64,000 nt of DNA from Methanomicrobia archaeon (GTDB lineage: Archaea > Methanobacteriota_B > Thermococci > Methanofastidiosales > NM3). Position 1 is the stretch's first letter. Every line of letters begins with the position of its first letter. Shown one piece after another: positions 1 to 7,672 of this stretch. The translations under genes and the position numbers were made by a program. The DNA is taken from assembly GCA_030603445.1 (NCBI GenBank), contig JAUVXU010000004.1, positions 62,001 through 126,000 on the forward strand, in the 5' to 3' direction. The notes under the pieces were generated by a model. It did no database searches, was not told the DNA's origin, and saw nothing but the letters and a program-made list of their open reading frames with translations.

Positions 1-1697
1 ACATATGTGTTGGTTCAAGGGAGGAAATGGAAGAGCGGACGATAAACGACGCCAAGGTACCTGAGCTTCACCGCCCATATGTGGATGAGGTGATCATGGC
101 CTGTCCAGAATGCGGCAAAGATATGCACCGCGTAAAGGACATAGTCGATGTCTGGTTTGACTCCTCGATTGCATCCTGGGCCTCGCTCCACTATCCCCAT
201 GACAAAAAGCTTTTTGAAAAAATATGGCCTGCAGAATATATTGTGGAAGGAAACGATCAGGTGACCAAGTGGTTCTATGCACAGCAGGCGGCATCTGTGA
301 TAACGTTTGGGGAAGTTCCATACAAACGCGTTCAGATGCATGGATTTGTCTATGATGCATGCGGGGACGCAATGCACAAGTCCACAGGAAACGCAATAGC
401 GCCAGAAGATGCAGTTGAGAGGGAAGGCAGGGACATATTCAGATTCTTCTCGCTCTGGCACCAGCAGCCTTCTGACGACCTTAAATTTTCATGGGAGGAT
501 ATTTCCAGCGTGCGCAGGATGGCAACAATCCTTTGGAACGTTTACAAATTCACAACAACGTACATGGCCCTTGACAACTATGATGTCTCGACCAAGTATG
601 ATGCGATAAAAGGTGCGCTGCGCATGGAGGACAGATGGCTGATATCACGCATTAACAGCGTTAATGCCCAGGTTGGGTCTGCCATGGAGGAATACATGTT
701 CCACAAAGCGGCAAGACCGATAATGGACTTCATCGTAGAGGACCTCTCCAGGTGGTATGTACGCTTGGTCCGATCACGCACATGGAAGGAGGGAGACGAT
801 TCGGACAAGCTGGCAGCATACTTCACGCTCCACTATGCACTTGTAAAACTTTCAAAGATCGGGGCCCCGCTCATGCCCTACTTAAGCGAGGAGATATACC
901 GGAATTTTTCCAGTGAAAAGGAATCCGTGCATCTTGAGTCTTTTCCTATAGAGGATGCGACGCTTATCAACACGCAGCTTGAAGAAGAGATGGCCTATGC
1001 AAGGAAGATAGTTGATGCATGCGCCAACGCCCGCCAAAAAGGCGAGATAAAACAGCGCTGGCCTGTCTCAGAGATAATAGTTGAAAGCGATAACGTCGTT
1101 GTTGAGAAAGCGATAAACGATTTGGGGAATGTGCTAAAGGAGCAGATAAACACCAAGATAATAAAAATAGGGCACGTGAAACGCGCATTTGACGCAAAGC
1201 CAAACTACAAGAAACTTGGCCCAAAGTTCAAGGGCGATGCAAAGAACGTGGCAGATGCCATAATAGCTGCCGACCAGAACGCCATGATAAGGGACATTCA
1301 GACCGCAGGCACATCAACTGTAGGGAAGTTTACCATCGATTCTGATGACATTACTTTGGAGGAGTGCGTCCCTAGCGGATGGCAGGCTTCAGAGACGGAC
1401 TTTGGAACGGTGTTTATAAATACTGTGATAACAGATGATCTTCGCTCCGAAGCAATGGCAAGAGAGCTCATAAGAAGGATACAGGAAATGCGAAAAGAAC
1501 AAAATCTCAACGTCGAGGATATGATAACTACTCATATTGATTGCGACTTCGCAGATATGGTGCGCACGCAGATAGACCACATGGCAAACGAAACACGCTC
1601 AAGCACCATCACACTTGGAGAAGGCAACAATGGCTACTTCAAGGAGTGGAGCATCGATAAAAACATCGCAAGGATATGGATTGAAAAGAGAGCATGA
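1..1697 (+). CDS. ileS: isoleucyl-tRNA synthetase, C-terminal part (5' end outside window)
   Basis: Class I aminoacyl-tRNA synthetase that charges tRNA-Ile in the cytoplasm. The reading frame is open from base 3 and already reads a typical internal stretch (CVGSREEME), so the gene begins before the window. The visible part holds the end of the catalytic domain (DVWFDSS, then the KMSKS-loop equivalent, here AMHKSTGN), the anticodon-binding helical domain (WNVYKF, then RWYVRLVRSR) and the C-terminal region usual in long archaeal IleRS. The first Lys of KMSKS is replaced by Ala, but the second Lys is kept. It ends 7 bases before the convergent epimerase gene. Valyl- or leucyl-tRNA synthetase is less likely given the RWYVRL and KMHKS-type motifs. 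Confidence 0.93.
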   Translation, partial: ICVGSREEMEERTINDAKVPELHRPYVDEVIMACPECGKDMHRVKDIVDVWFDSSIASWASLHYPHDKKLFEKIWPAEYIVEGNDQVTKWFYAQQAASVITFGEVPYKRVQMHGFVYDACGDAMHKSTGNAIAPEDAVEREGRDIFRFFSLWHQQPSDDLKFSWEDISSVRRMATILWNVYKFTTTYMALDNYDVSTKYDAIKGALRMEDRWLISRINSVNAQVGSAMEEYMFHKAARPIMDFIVEDLSRWYVRLVRSRTWKEGDDSDKLAAYFTLHYALVKLSKIGAPLMPYLSEEIYRNFSSEKESVHLESFPIEDATLINTQLEEEMAYARKIVDACANARQKGEIKQRWPVSEIIVESDNVVVEKAINDLGNVLKEQINTKIIKIGHVKRAFDAKPNYKKLGPKFKGDAKNVADAIIAADQNAMIRDIQTAGTSTVGKFTIDSDDITLEECVPSGWQASETDFGTVFINTVITDDLRSEAMARELIRRIQEMRKEQNLNVEDMITTHIDCDFADMVRTQIDHMANETRSSTITLGEGNNGYFKEWSIDKNIARIWIEKRA

Positions 1698-1704
1698 TCT
1701 TTTT

Positions 1705-2805
1705 TCATCTTTTTCTTCTTTTATCCCCTGATTTAGAGGGAGGATTAAATATTTTCTCATCGACCGCCACCCCCAACCCAGGTTCGTAAGCTGGCTGGAT
1801 AATACCTTTTTTTATCTTTATGCCTGTTGCAGGCTGATGCTTAAGGAATATAAACGTGTCAAGGTCGGCAAACTTCACGTTGCTGCATGCAAGTGCGACA
1901 TGAAGCGATGCTGCTATTGATATGGCGGTCTCGGCCATGCAACCCATCATGCATGGTACGCCATATGCCTGTGCCATTGCGACCATCTTAATAGCAGAGG
2001 ATATTCCTCCGAACCGATTCATCTTGATGTTTGCAATATGCATTGCCTTTTTCTGCAGCACTTCAGGGAACTGATCGAAGCTATGTATAACTTCGTCTCC
2101 TGCAATGCGAAGCGGTGAGGATAATGTTACCTTGGCCATCTCATCAAGGGTCTGTACAGGCTGTTCGATAAACTCTATTCCCAGGGAATTTATATCATTG
2201 GCAAGCTTTATGGCATCAGCCGTTCCCATGGCGCCGTTGGCATCGCACCTTATCGTGATGTCGCTTCCGACCTGGTCGCGAACCCCCTGGAGCACCTCTA
2301 GACTTAAGGCAGGGTCGCTGTCCAATTTTACCTTTAGTATATCAAAACCCTTTCTGACCCAAAATGCCGCATCCTTGTACATTGCCTCAGGTTGTGCCAA
2401 ACCAATTGTCACAGATGTTGCAATCTTCGGCTTGTCATAACCCCAAAGCTCATAGAGGGGTGCATTGTATTTTTTCCCCAGTATGTCCCACAATGCAATG
2501 TTAAAAGCAGACTTTACTGAAGGATTGTGGTAGGTAAGTGATGAAAATGCGGCATCCAGATGCTCAATTCGTGCAGGATTTTTCCCAATAATCGCTTTTG
2601 AAAACAGTTCTGCGCACTGCATGGAGCTCCTATTGTCCTCGTTGGTAAGGGATGTTGGGTGGCCGCAGCCGTATCCTGTTATGTCAGTATCTGTCTTTAT
2701 GCGCACAAAAAGGCATGTGGAATTTGATACACCGCCGCTGGCCGTCTTGAATGCGGCGTCCAAAGGGACCTTGCGGTATATATAATCTACACTTTCTATC
2801 TTCAC
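1705..2805 (-). CDS. enolase-superfamily dipeptide epimerase (muconate cycloisomerase-like)
   Basis: Member of the mandelate racemase/muconate lactonizing enzyme group, 366 aa, the usual length. The N-terminal capping domain is followed by a barrel with the catalytic KxK (LKVKL), metal ligands in RCDANGAMG, FIEQPV and AGDE, and the second catalytic Lys in IKMNRFGG. This combination is typical of L-Ala-D/L-Glu-type dipeptide epimerases; the exact substrate cannot be read. The start is GTG at 2805, giving the family-like beginning MKIESV; no clear ribosome-binding site precedes it. It lies 38 bases downstream of the winged-helix membrane protein in the same direction. The C-terminus is strongly basic (KSGDKRRKR). 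o-Succinylbenzoate synthase is an alternative, but no menaquinone genes are nearby. Confidence 0.8.
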   Translation of the reverse strand: MKIESVDYIYRKVPLDAAFKTASGGVSNSTCLFVRIKTDTDITGYGCGHPTSLTNEDNRSSMQCAELFSKAIIGKNPARIEHLDAAFSSLTYHNPSVKSAFNIALWDILGKKYNAPLYELWGYDKPKIATSVTIGLAQPEAMYKDAAFWVRKGFDILKVKLDSDPALSLEVLQGVRDQVGSDITIRCDANGAMGTADAIKLANDINSLGIEFIEQPVQTLDEMAKVTLSSPLRIAGDEVIHSFDQFPEVLQKKAMHIANIKMNRFGGISSAIKMVAMAQAYGVPCMMGCMAETAISIAASLHVALACSNVKFADLDTFIFLKHQPATGIKIKKGIIQPAYEPGLGVAVDEKIFNPPSKSGDKRRKR

Positions 2806-2843
2806 ATGAGGGGATACTATGTGCAGATTTAAAACATTTTGCG

Positions 2844-3734
2844 TTACTTAAGCCTCTTTATTATGTTCTTGTTTTTATATTTCTCCCGCACTATCGCACC
2901 GCGTTCCTCCATCTCTTGGAGCATTCGGGATATCTTGGCCTTTGAAAACTCGGTACTGTCCACAATTTCCTTTTGTGTGATGGGGCCGTTTTTTATGAGT
3001 TTCCATATCTTGGCCTCATCAGTAGTAAAGCTTATGGAACCTTCTTTTGGTCTTCTGCTGTAACCAATATACAGCCCTATGGGTAAAAGCAATGCAAATG
3101 CTATAAAATAGTAGACAGGCGTCCCTTCATCCCTGCATTCCTTAATGCCAAGAATGATATAAAATCCCCTTTCAACAAAAAGGCGTTCCCATCCCACAAT
3201 AAACGAATCTCCGCTAGAGTAAATATCCGTCGGTGTCGGGACCATGGGCGCAACGATGCACATATCTTCAGGGACGATGACGCGAATGCCAAACTTTTCC
3301 ACTTCCGAGATAAAGTTAAAAGTAGGGGAGAACACGTACTTTTCACTATCTACCCTTGTTAGCACGGGAGCGATTAATTTAAGCATGACAACGTGCTCTC
3401 CCTCTTCTTCTATGACAAAAGAAAGGCGCGATACCTTGCCGATTTCTTCATAGTCATGGCTGATCAAGACGTCATCAACGGTCACGGCAACATCCGACAG
3501 ATGATAAGCGAATGAGAATGAGATGTCCCCGCTAGCAAATACATTTACTTTTGCGATGATTACCTCTTCTGCATAACCATCTGAAAGGGGATATATGGTC
3601 GAGTCATAACTATTGATGGCATAACTCTCTTCTGCACTAACAAAAGGGAATGATAAAAATAATACCATCAAAATGAAAGCTGCATAAAAGCATTTCTTAA
3701 TTGAGCCCACAGTTAATCTTTTAGATCCATTCAT
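2844..3734 (-). CDS. secreted/membrane-anchored protein with cytoplasmic winged-helix domain
   Basis: 296 aa. An N-terminal hydrophobic signal segment (about residues 13-34, ending in VSAEE) is followed by an extracytoplasmic beta-rich region of about 180 residues. A single membrane helix follows (about residues 208-226) with a basic stop-transfer sequence (YSRRPKEG), and then a C-terminal winged helix-turn-helix of MarR/TrmB style (ITQKEIVDSTEFSKAKISRMLQEMEERG). The layout suggests a one-component regulator that could pass an external signal to DNA, a design common among archaeal membrane proteins. No specific family name is recognised for the outer domain. It has its own AT-rich upstream region. 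Confidence 0.6.
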   Translation of the reverse strand: MNGSKRLTVGSIKKCFYAAFILMVLFLSFPFVSAEESYAINSYDSTIYPLSDGYAEEVIIAKVNVFASGDISFSFAYHLSDVAVTVDDVLISHDYEEIGKVSRLSFVIEEEGEHVVMLKLIAPVLTRVDSEKYVFSPTFNFISEVEKFGIRVIVPEDMCIVAPMVPTPTDIYSSGDSFIVGWERLFVERGFYIILGIKECRDEGTPVYYFIAFALLLPIGLYIGYSRRPKEGSISFTTDEAKIWKLIKNGPITQKEIVDSTEFSKAKISRMLQEMEERGAIVREKYKNKNIIKRLK

Positions 3735-4067
3735 ACACTCAACTGTTTTTATCTTTTATTTTCATCTGTTTACTATGGCACATTATTACTATCAAGTTAA
3801 ACACAAGAATCGTGATATTTGAATATTAATATACTTTTCTATTCACTGTTAGGACAGAACTAAGTTGCGATTCTTATCATAAATTCCCAAACGTTACCTT
3901 GGTAGAAGAGCATATGTTGTCATTATAAAAGACGATTAGGTGTTTTGTCCCAACATATTCAAGCCCCAAATTTTAAATTAATCTGAAAATAATTTAGTAA
4001 CTCTTAAATATACTTACCTACGTATTTAGACGAAATAGTACCGCAAGAAATGAGGTGAGAAAAGAAT
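3735..4067. other. AT-rich intergenic region (333 bases)
   Basis: No open reading frame of note. It separates the divergent winged-helix membrane protein and ASCH genes, and is AT-rich with several TATA-like stretches (for example around 4010). It carries the left copy of a 20-base direct repeat (3935-3954) whose partner lies downstream of the ASCH gene. A good ribosome-binding site (GAGGTGAG) occurs just before the ASCH start. Confidence 0.6.
3935..3954 (+). repeat. direct repeat, left copy (flanks ASCH gene)
   Basis: attaggtgttttgtcccaac. It matches 4573-4591 except for one extra G. The two copies bracket the AT-rich ASCH gene at a distance of about 640 bases. Confidence 0.6.
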
Positions 4068-4535
4068 ATGGGGTATGAATCTGTTAAAAAAATGTGGTCA
4101 GACTATCTTCTTTCACTTAGTGAAGATTCAGAAAACACTATCAAGGAATACTCTGTATGGCATTTCTGTAATGACGAAAAATCTGCGAATGAACTTGCAA
4201 AATTAGTAAAACTAGGAATTAAAAGAGCTACAACTTCTTCTTTATGGGCGCTTGAACACGATAATGAATCAATTCCACATGTTGGAGAATATAGTGTAAT
4301 CATTGATTGGAATGGTAAAGCACAATGTATTATACAAACAACTAAGGTAGATATTATCCCATTTAGTGAAGTATCATCAGAATTCGCAGAAATGGAGGGG
4401 GAGGGAGATAAGTCTTTATTTTACTGGAGAGAAGTTCACAAAAAGTTTTTTGCTGAAGAATTAGAAAGTATTGGGCTTAAATTTTCTGAAGAAATGCCTG
4501 TTGTTTGTGAGGAGTTTAAAGTAATATTTCAATAG
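4068..4535 (+). CDS. ASCH domain protein
   Basis: 155 aa ASCH-domain protein. Diagnostic features are the N-terminal helix with MWSDYL, the segment GIKRATTSSLWALE (the conserved ASCH G-x-K-x-A-T-x-S motif) and the later beta-barrel strands (HVGEYSVIIDW, IIQTTKVDIIPFSEV). ASCH domains bind RNA or nucleosides; some bacterial relatives hydrolyse N4-acetylcytidine or bind RNA. The function here is not known. Codon use is clearly more AT-rich than in the neighbours, and the gene lies alone between direct repeats, which suggests recent acquisition. The start ATG follows GAGGTGAG at good spacing. Confidence 0.8.
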   Translation: MGYESVKKMWSDYLLSLSEDSENTIKEYSVWHFCNDEKSANELAKLVKLGIKRATTSSLWALEHDNESIPHVGEYSVIIDWNGKAQCIIQTTKVDIIPFSEVSSEFAEMEGEGDKSLFYWREVHKKFFAEELESIGLKFSEEMPVVCEEFKVIFQ

Positions 4536-4572
4536 AAAATGCAGTATTATCTTGTCTAGCAGACAATATGCT

Positions 4573-4591
4573 ATTAGGTTTTTGTCCCAAC
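4573..4591 (+). repeat. direct repeat, right copy (flanks ASCH gene)
   Basis: attaggtttttgtcccaac, the partner of 3935-3954 with one base missing in the T-rich centre. It lies 37 bases after the ASCH stop codon. Confidence 0.6.
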
Positions 4592-4749
4592 GCCTTTCTA
4601 TTTAATAGGCATTAAGGCATAATTATTCTTCACAACAGTTTGCTATTATAGAATTAAAGCTAATATCGGGCTTTCTTGTAAAAGAGAAGCTGACGAAAAA
4701 TAGTGCGAATTATTCTTAAATTTTTAATAATAAAAAAAGAAAAGGGATA

Positions 4750-5970
4750 TTAAGGTTTCCCTTTTCCGTTGTTTTCCTTGTCCGTATTGCCCTTGCCCTT
4801 TCCGTTGTTTTCCTTGTCGTTACCGCCATTAGAATCATTAGTGCTAACATTGTGCAGTATTTCTTTTGCCTTGATAAGCTCATTTAGTGCGGACTCGTAA
4901 TCGCCTGCATCATAGTACTGCTGGGCGTTTGTGATAAGCCCATCTACCTGGGACAGCATATCTGCTACTTCCGGATAATCTACTAAAGTATCTCCATATG
5001 ATTCATAAGCTGCGTCACGCTTATCTGAAACTTCGGCTATCCAGTCAAGTGCCTTTTGTGCAAGATTTCCTAGCATAGTCCCAGAGGAATCTCCCTCTTC
5101 AGAACTTGAATCAAGTATCCTAATAGCGTTGTTTGCCAATGTGTTTGCAGCGTTTGAAAGACCATACGCCCTACCGTATTTTCCTTCCTCCATAGCGGCA
5201 ATAGCACGTTCGAGTTTATTAACTGCATTTGCAGATAGAACCATTACGGCCGTTGATGGGTTGTCTGTAATGCTTGCTAGAAGCGCATTAATAGATTCCT
5301 CTGCAAGAGAGATCATCTCCTGTGCACGGGCCATGACATCTACATCGACTACATCCTCTTCTTCTGGCTCGTCTTCTGGATCTTCAGGCTCTTCCTCGTC
5401 TTCGCCATCAGCGCCTAGTGCAAGCGAATACGACGTGATGCCCTCTTTTTTAAGCTTTCCTTTCGTCTCATTCGAAACTTCATTTCCGTTTATGAAAATG
5501 ATTGGGCACCCTGCCTTGAAGCTCTCGTTTAAAGCTGTGGCAATCGCATTCTCGTCTCCCCCGTTTGCTACAACAACTTTATTTTTCAATGAGTATCTAT
5601 TAATCAGCCCTTCCATTGCCATGAAGCTTGTTTCCTTGCGATCTTCGCCGCCAATTCGTACCACGTCCAAGCCTGCTAATGCGCTTTCATACTCAGAAAC
5701 CACAGCCATTGGCCCCCCCAATATAAGAACTTGTGAAGGGCATAGCTGCGCGATTGCATCAGCCACGCTGGGTACAAACTGGCCCCATTCTGTATAAAAT
5801 ATGATTACATCTTCAATCTGATTCGCTATACTTTCAGCTACAGCGGAATCTGCAAGATTATTTGAAACCAATAAAACAGTAGTTTCGGATGAATCATCAG
5901 CAAAAGCTACAGGAATAGTGCTTCCAAGTAATAATACCATAAACACCAATGAAATAATCAATTTTCTTAT
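4750..5970 (-). CDS. secreted protein with cell wall-binding repeat 2 region
   Basis: A signal peptide (RKLIISLVFMVLLLGS... cut near AFA-DD) is followed by two cell wall-binding-repeat-2-like units (LVLILGGP, then VVRIGGEDRKETSFMAMEGL, the usual RI-GGxDRxETA motif; NGGDENAIATALNESFKAGCPIIF). A highly acidic linker (about residues 190-210) and a helical domain rich in Ala and Glu follow. The C-terminal tail repeats DKENNGKGKG twice. It probably sits on the cell surface. Start: in-frame TTG 5982 and GTG 5979 lie inside a GGTGAT ribosome-binding site. The codon at the right spacing is ATA 5970, which gives an ideal signal peptide beginning (M)RKLII. If a conventional start is required, 5979 is the choice. 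Confidence 0.7.
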   Translation of the reverse strand: MRKLIISLVFMVLLLGSTIPVAFADDSSETTVLLVSNNLADSAVAESIANQIEDVIIFYTEWGQFVPSVADAIAQLCPSQVLILGGPMAVVSEYESALAGLDVVRIGGEDRKETSFMAMEGLINRYSLKNKVVVANGGDENAIATALNESFKAGCPIIFINGNEVSNETKGKLKKEGITSYSLALGADGEDEEEPEDPEDEPEEEDVVDVDVMARAQEMISLAEESINALLASITDNPSTAVMVLSANAVNKLERAIAAMEEGKYGRAYGLSNAANTLANNAIRILDSSSEEGDSSGTMLGNLAQKALDWIAEVSDKRDAAYESYGDTLVDYPEVADMLSQVDGLITNAQQYYDAGDYESALNELIKAKEILHNVSTNDSNGGNDKENNGKGKGNTDKENNGKGKP

Positions 5971-6086
5971 TTTTATCACCAAATACCAATAAATAAATTG
6001 TTGTATTTAAGATTTTTCGTTGAAACAATCATGTATTCTAAAAAAAATAAAAATTATTAATATTTAAATAATTTTACAATAGTTTT

Positions 6087-6101
6087 AACTTGTTTCAAGT
6101 T
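6087..6101. promoter_or_regulatory. inverted repeat AACTTG-TTT-CAAGTT
   Basis: Perfect 6-base arms around a 3-base centre, about 115 bases upstream of the cell wall-binding-repeat protein start. Its size suits a dimeric regulator, but no regulator can be assigned. Confidence 0.4.
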
Positions 6102-6142
6102 GTTCATACCACATAAATACTAGTTATTTTTGGATATATGGG

Positions 6143-6169
6143 CCATATTATGTTTTATTTATAATATGG
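6143..6169. repeat. inverted repeat CCATATTAT-N9-ATAATATGG
   Basis: Perfect 9-base arms with a 9-base spacer, between the histidine kinase stop (6242) and the secreted-protein promoter. It could be a transcription-stop hairpin for the kinase message or an operator for the secreted protein. Confidence 0.4.
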
Positions 6170-6241
6170 TATAATATCTGCACGTTTCTTGTTCGAAAAA
6201 GAGAATCATAAGAAATCAATGTTATTTAATGAGCAACGCCG

Positions 6242-7546
6242 CTAATCCTTTTCGATCAAGGGGGCGGTAAAATAAAAGGTTGCTCCCTTTCCCATTTCAC
6301 TTTCCACCCACAGTTTTCCATCTATCTTTTCGACCATCTTCTTGACCGTTGCCAGCCCGATCCCGGTTCCTTTTTCCTTCTTGTCGCCCAATCTCTCAAA
6401 CAACATGAATATCTTGTCAACATAGCGCATATCAATGCCTATCCCATTATCCTTTATAGAGAATAGGTATCCCGATGGTTCCTCTTCTATAGTGACCGTG
6501 ATTTGTACATCGTCGTCGTCTTTCGAAAACTTTATAGCGTTTGTCAACAGATTGCCTATAATAAGTGAAAAAACAAGTTTTGAGTTGTATATTGTAGATA
6601 TATCGCTCTCTATATTGAACTTGACATTCTTGTAAGGAAACATATCACGTGCGCGATTGTACTCCTCTGTAATCAAATTGCATATGTCGAACTCTTCCTT
6701 TCTTGTAGAGCTTTTCTGGATATTGTAGTAGGATACCAGATCATTTAACAGCCGATTCATCTTGTTAGCATTGCCTATCAGGCGTTTTATTACTTCTTTC
6801 GTATCCTCAGACAATTCAAAACCAATATCTTCCACAAGAATTTCAATTAATGCCCTAATCGATACAAGTGGCGTCTTGAGATCGTGCGTTAACGAGGAGA
6901 TATATGTTTGGAGCTCAAAGTTTTGTTCCTCAAGCTGCTTTGTCTTGTGCTCTATCTCAATTGCCAGGCGTTTGTTAAAGTCCTTTTGTTTCCCAAATAC
7001 CTGGGCATTTCGTATGGCAATGGATACTTGATTGGCAAAAAGCTCTAACATCCTTATGTCTTCGATATCAGGGGCTTTTCCATCAATGGGATTATCCACA
7101 TTGAGAATGCCCAACCATCTGTTCTTTGCGCGTATTGGGATCATGAGAAAATCATCGCCCTGCCATTTAGACAGGTCCTCATAAACACCATTTCCTATAA
7201 GCATCCTCTCTTTAATTTGCTTTGGAACGATGTCCATATGATTGGACATCTCCCGCGCATAAAAAGAATTGGATATCTTAAACTCAGGTATCTTATACCA
7301 CTGCGTCCATGCAGAAGGAGAGGACTTTAATATTTTCTCCCTGATATTGTCCGGCATGCCCCTTGCAGCCATAGGGCGCGATATCTTCGTTCCCTCGCTG
7401 CGAAGCACAATAACTGCCTGCCCCCATCCAAGATTCTTTGTAACAGCAAGGCATATTATATCCAATAGTTCGCTAATATCAAGATTAGCACGCATTTTTT
7501 CAGAGATTTCTAATATCTTAAGTAAAAGATCTTGGTAATTTCTCAC
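6242..7546 (-). CDS. GAF-domain sensor histidine kinase
   Basis: 434 aa with no membrane segment. Residues 20-185 form a GAF domain (DDFLMIPIRAKNRWLGILNVD). A coiled-coil linker (185-215) leads to the HisKA phosphoacceptor helix with His221 (SSLTHDLKTPLVS). The HATPase domain follows with N box (GNLLTNAIKFSKD), G1 (IKDNGIGIDM), F box and G2 (KEKGTGIGLATVKKM). It is a cytoplasmic sensor kinase; its ligand is unknown and no response regulator lies beside it. The start is GTG at 7546 with no clear ribosome-binding site. An AT-rich promoter region lies between it and hel308. Confidence 0.87.
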   Translation of the reverse strand: MRNYQDLLLKILEISEKMRANLDISELLDIICLAVTKNLGWGQAVIVLRSEGTKISRPMAARGMPDNIREKILKSSPSAWTQWYKIPEFKISNSFYAREMSNHMDIVPKQIKERMLIGNGVYEDLSKWQGDDFLMIPIRAKNRWLGILNVDNPIDGKAPDIEDIRMLELFANQVSIAIRNAQVFGKQKDFNKRLAIEIEHKTKQLEEQNFELQTYISSLTHDLKTPLVSIRALIEILVEDIGFELSEDTKEVIKRLIGNANKMNRLLNDLVSYYNIQKSSTRKEEFDICNLITEEYNRARDMFPYKNVKFNIESDISTIYNSKLVFSLIIGNLLTNAIKFSKDDDDVQITVTIEEEPSGYLFSIKDNGIGIDMRYVDKIFMLFERLGDKKEKGTGIGLATVKKMVEKIDGKLWVESEMGKGATFYFTAPLIEKD

Positions 7547-7672
7547 AATATTTGTTTTGTAATCTTACATATATACTTTTCTGCATAATAGTTTAGTATA
7601 TTAATACCAAAAAACAAATATATTTTAATATAATAAAATATATAAAATATTTCCGTTTATTCATCAAAATTA

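Noticed and set aside
1-1697. AMHKS in place of KMSKS in IleRS as a sign of inactivity
   Set aside because: The second Lys and the GN that follows are kept, the rest of the enzyme is intact, and this loop varies among archaeal IleRS proteins.
5129-5797. 222-codon open frame on the plus strand opposite the wall-binding protein
   Set aside because: Low-complexity Ser/Pro-rich mirror of the acidic, Ala-rich minus-strand gene; no ribosome-binding site, and the minus-strand frame has a signal peptide and known repeats.
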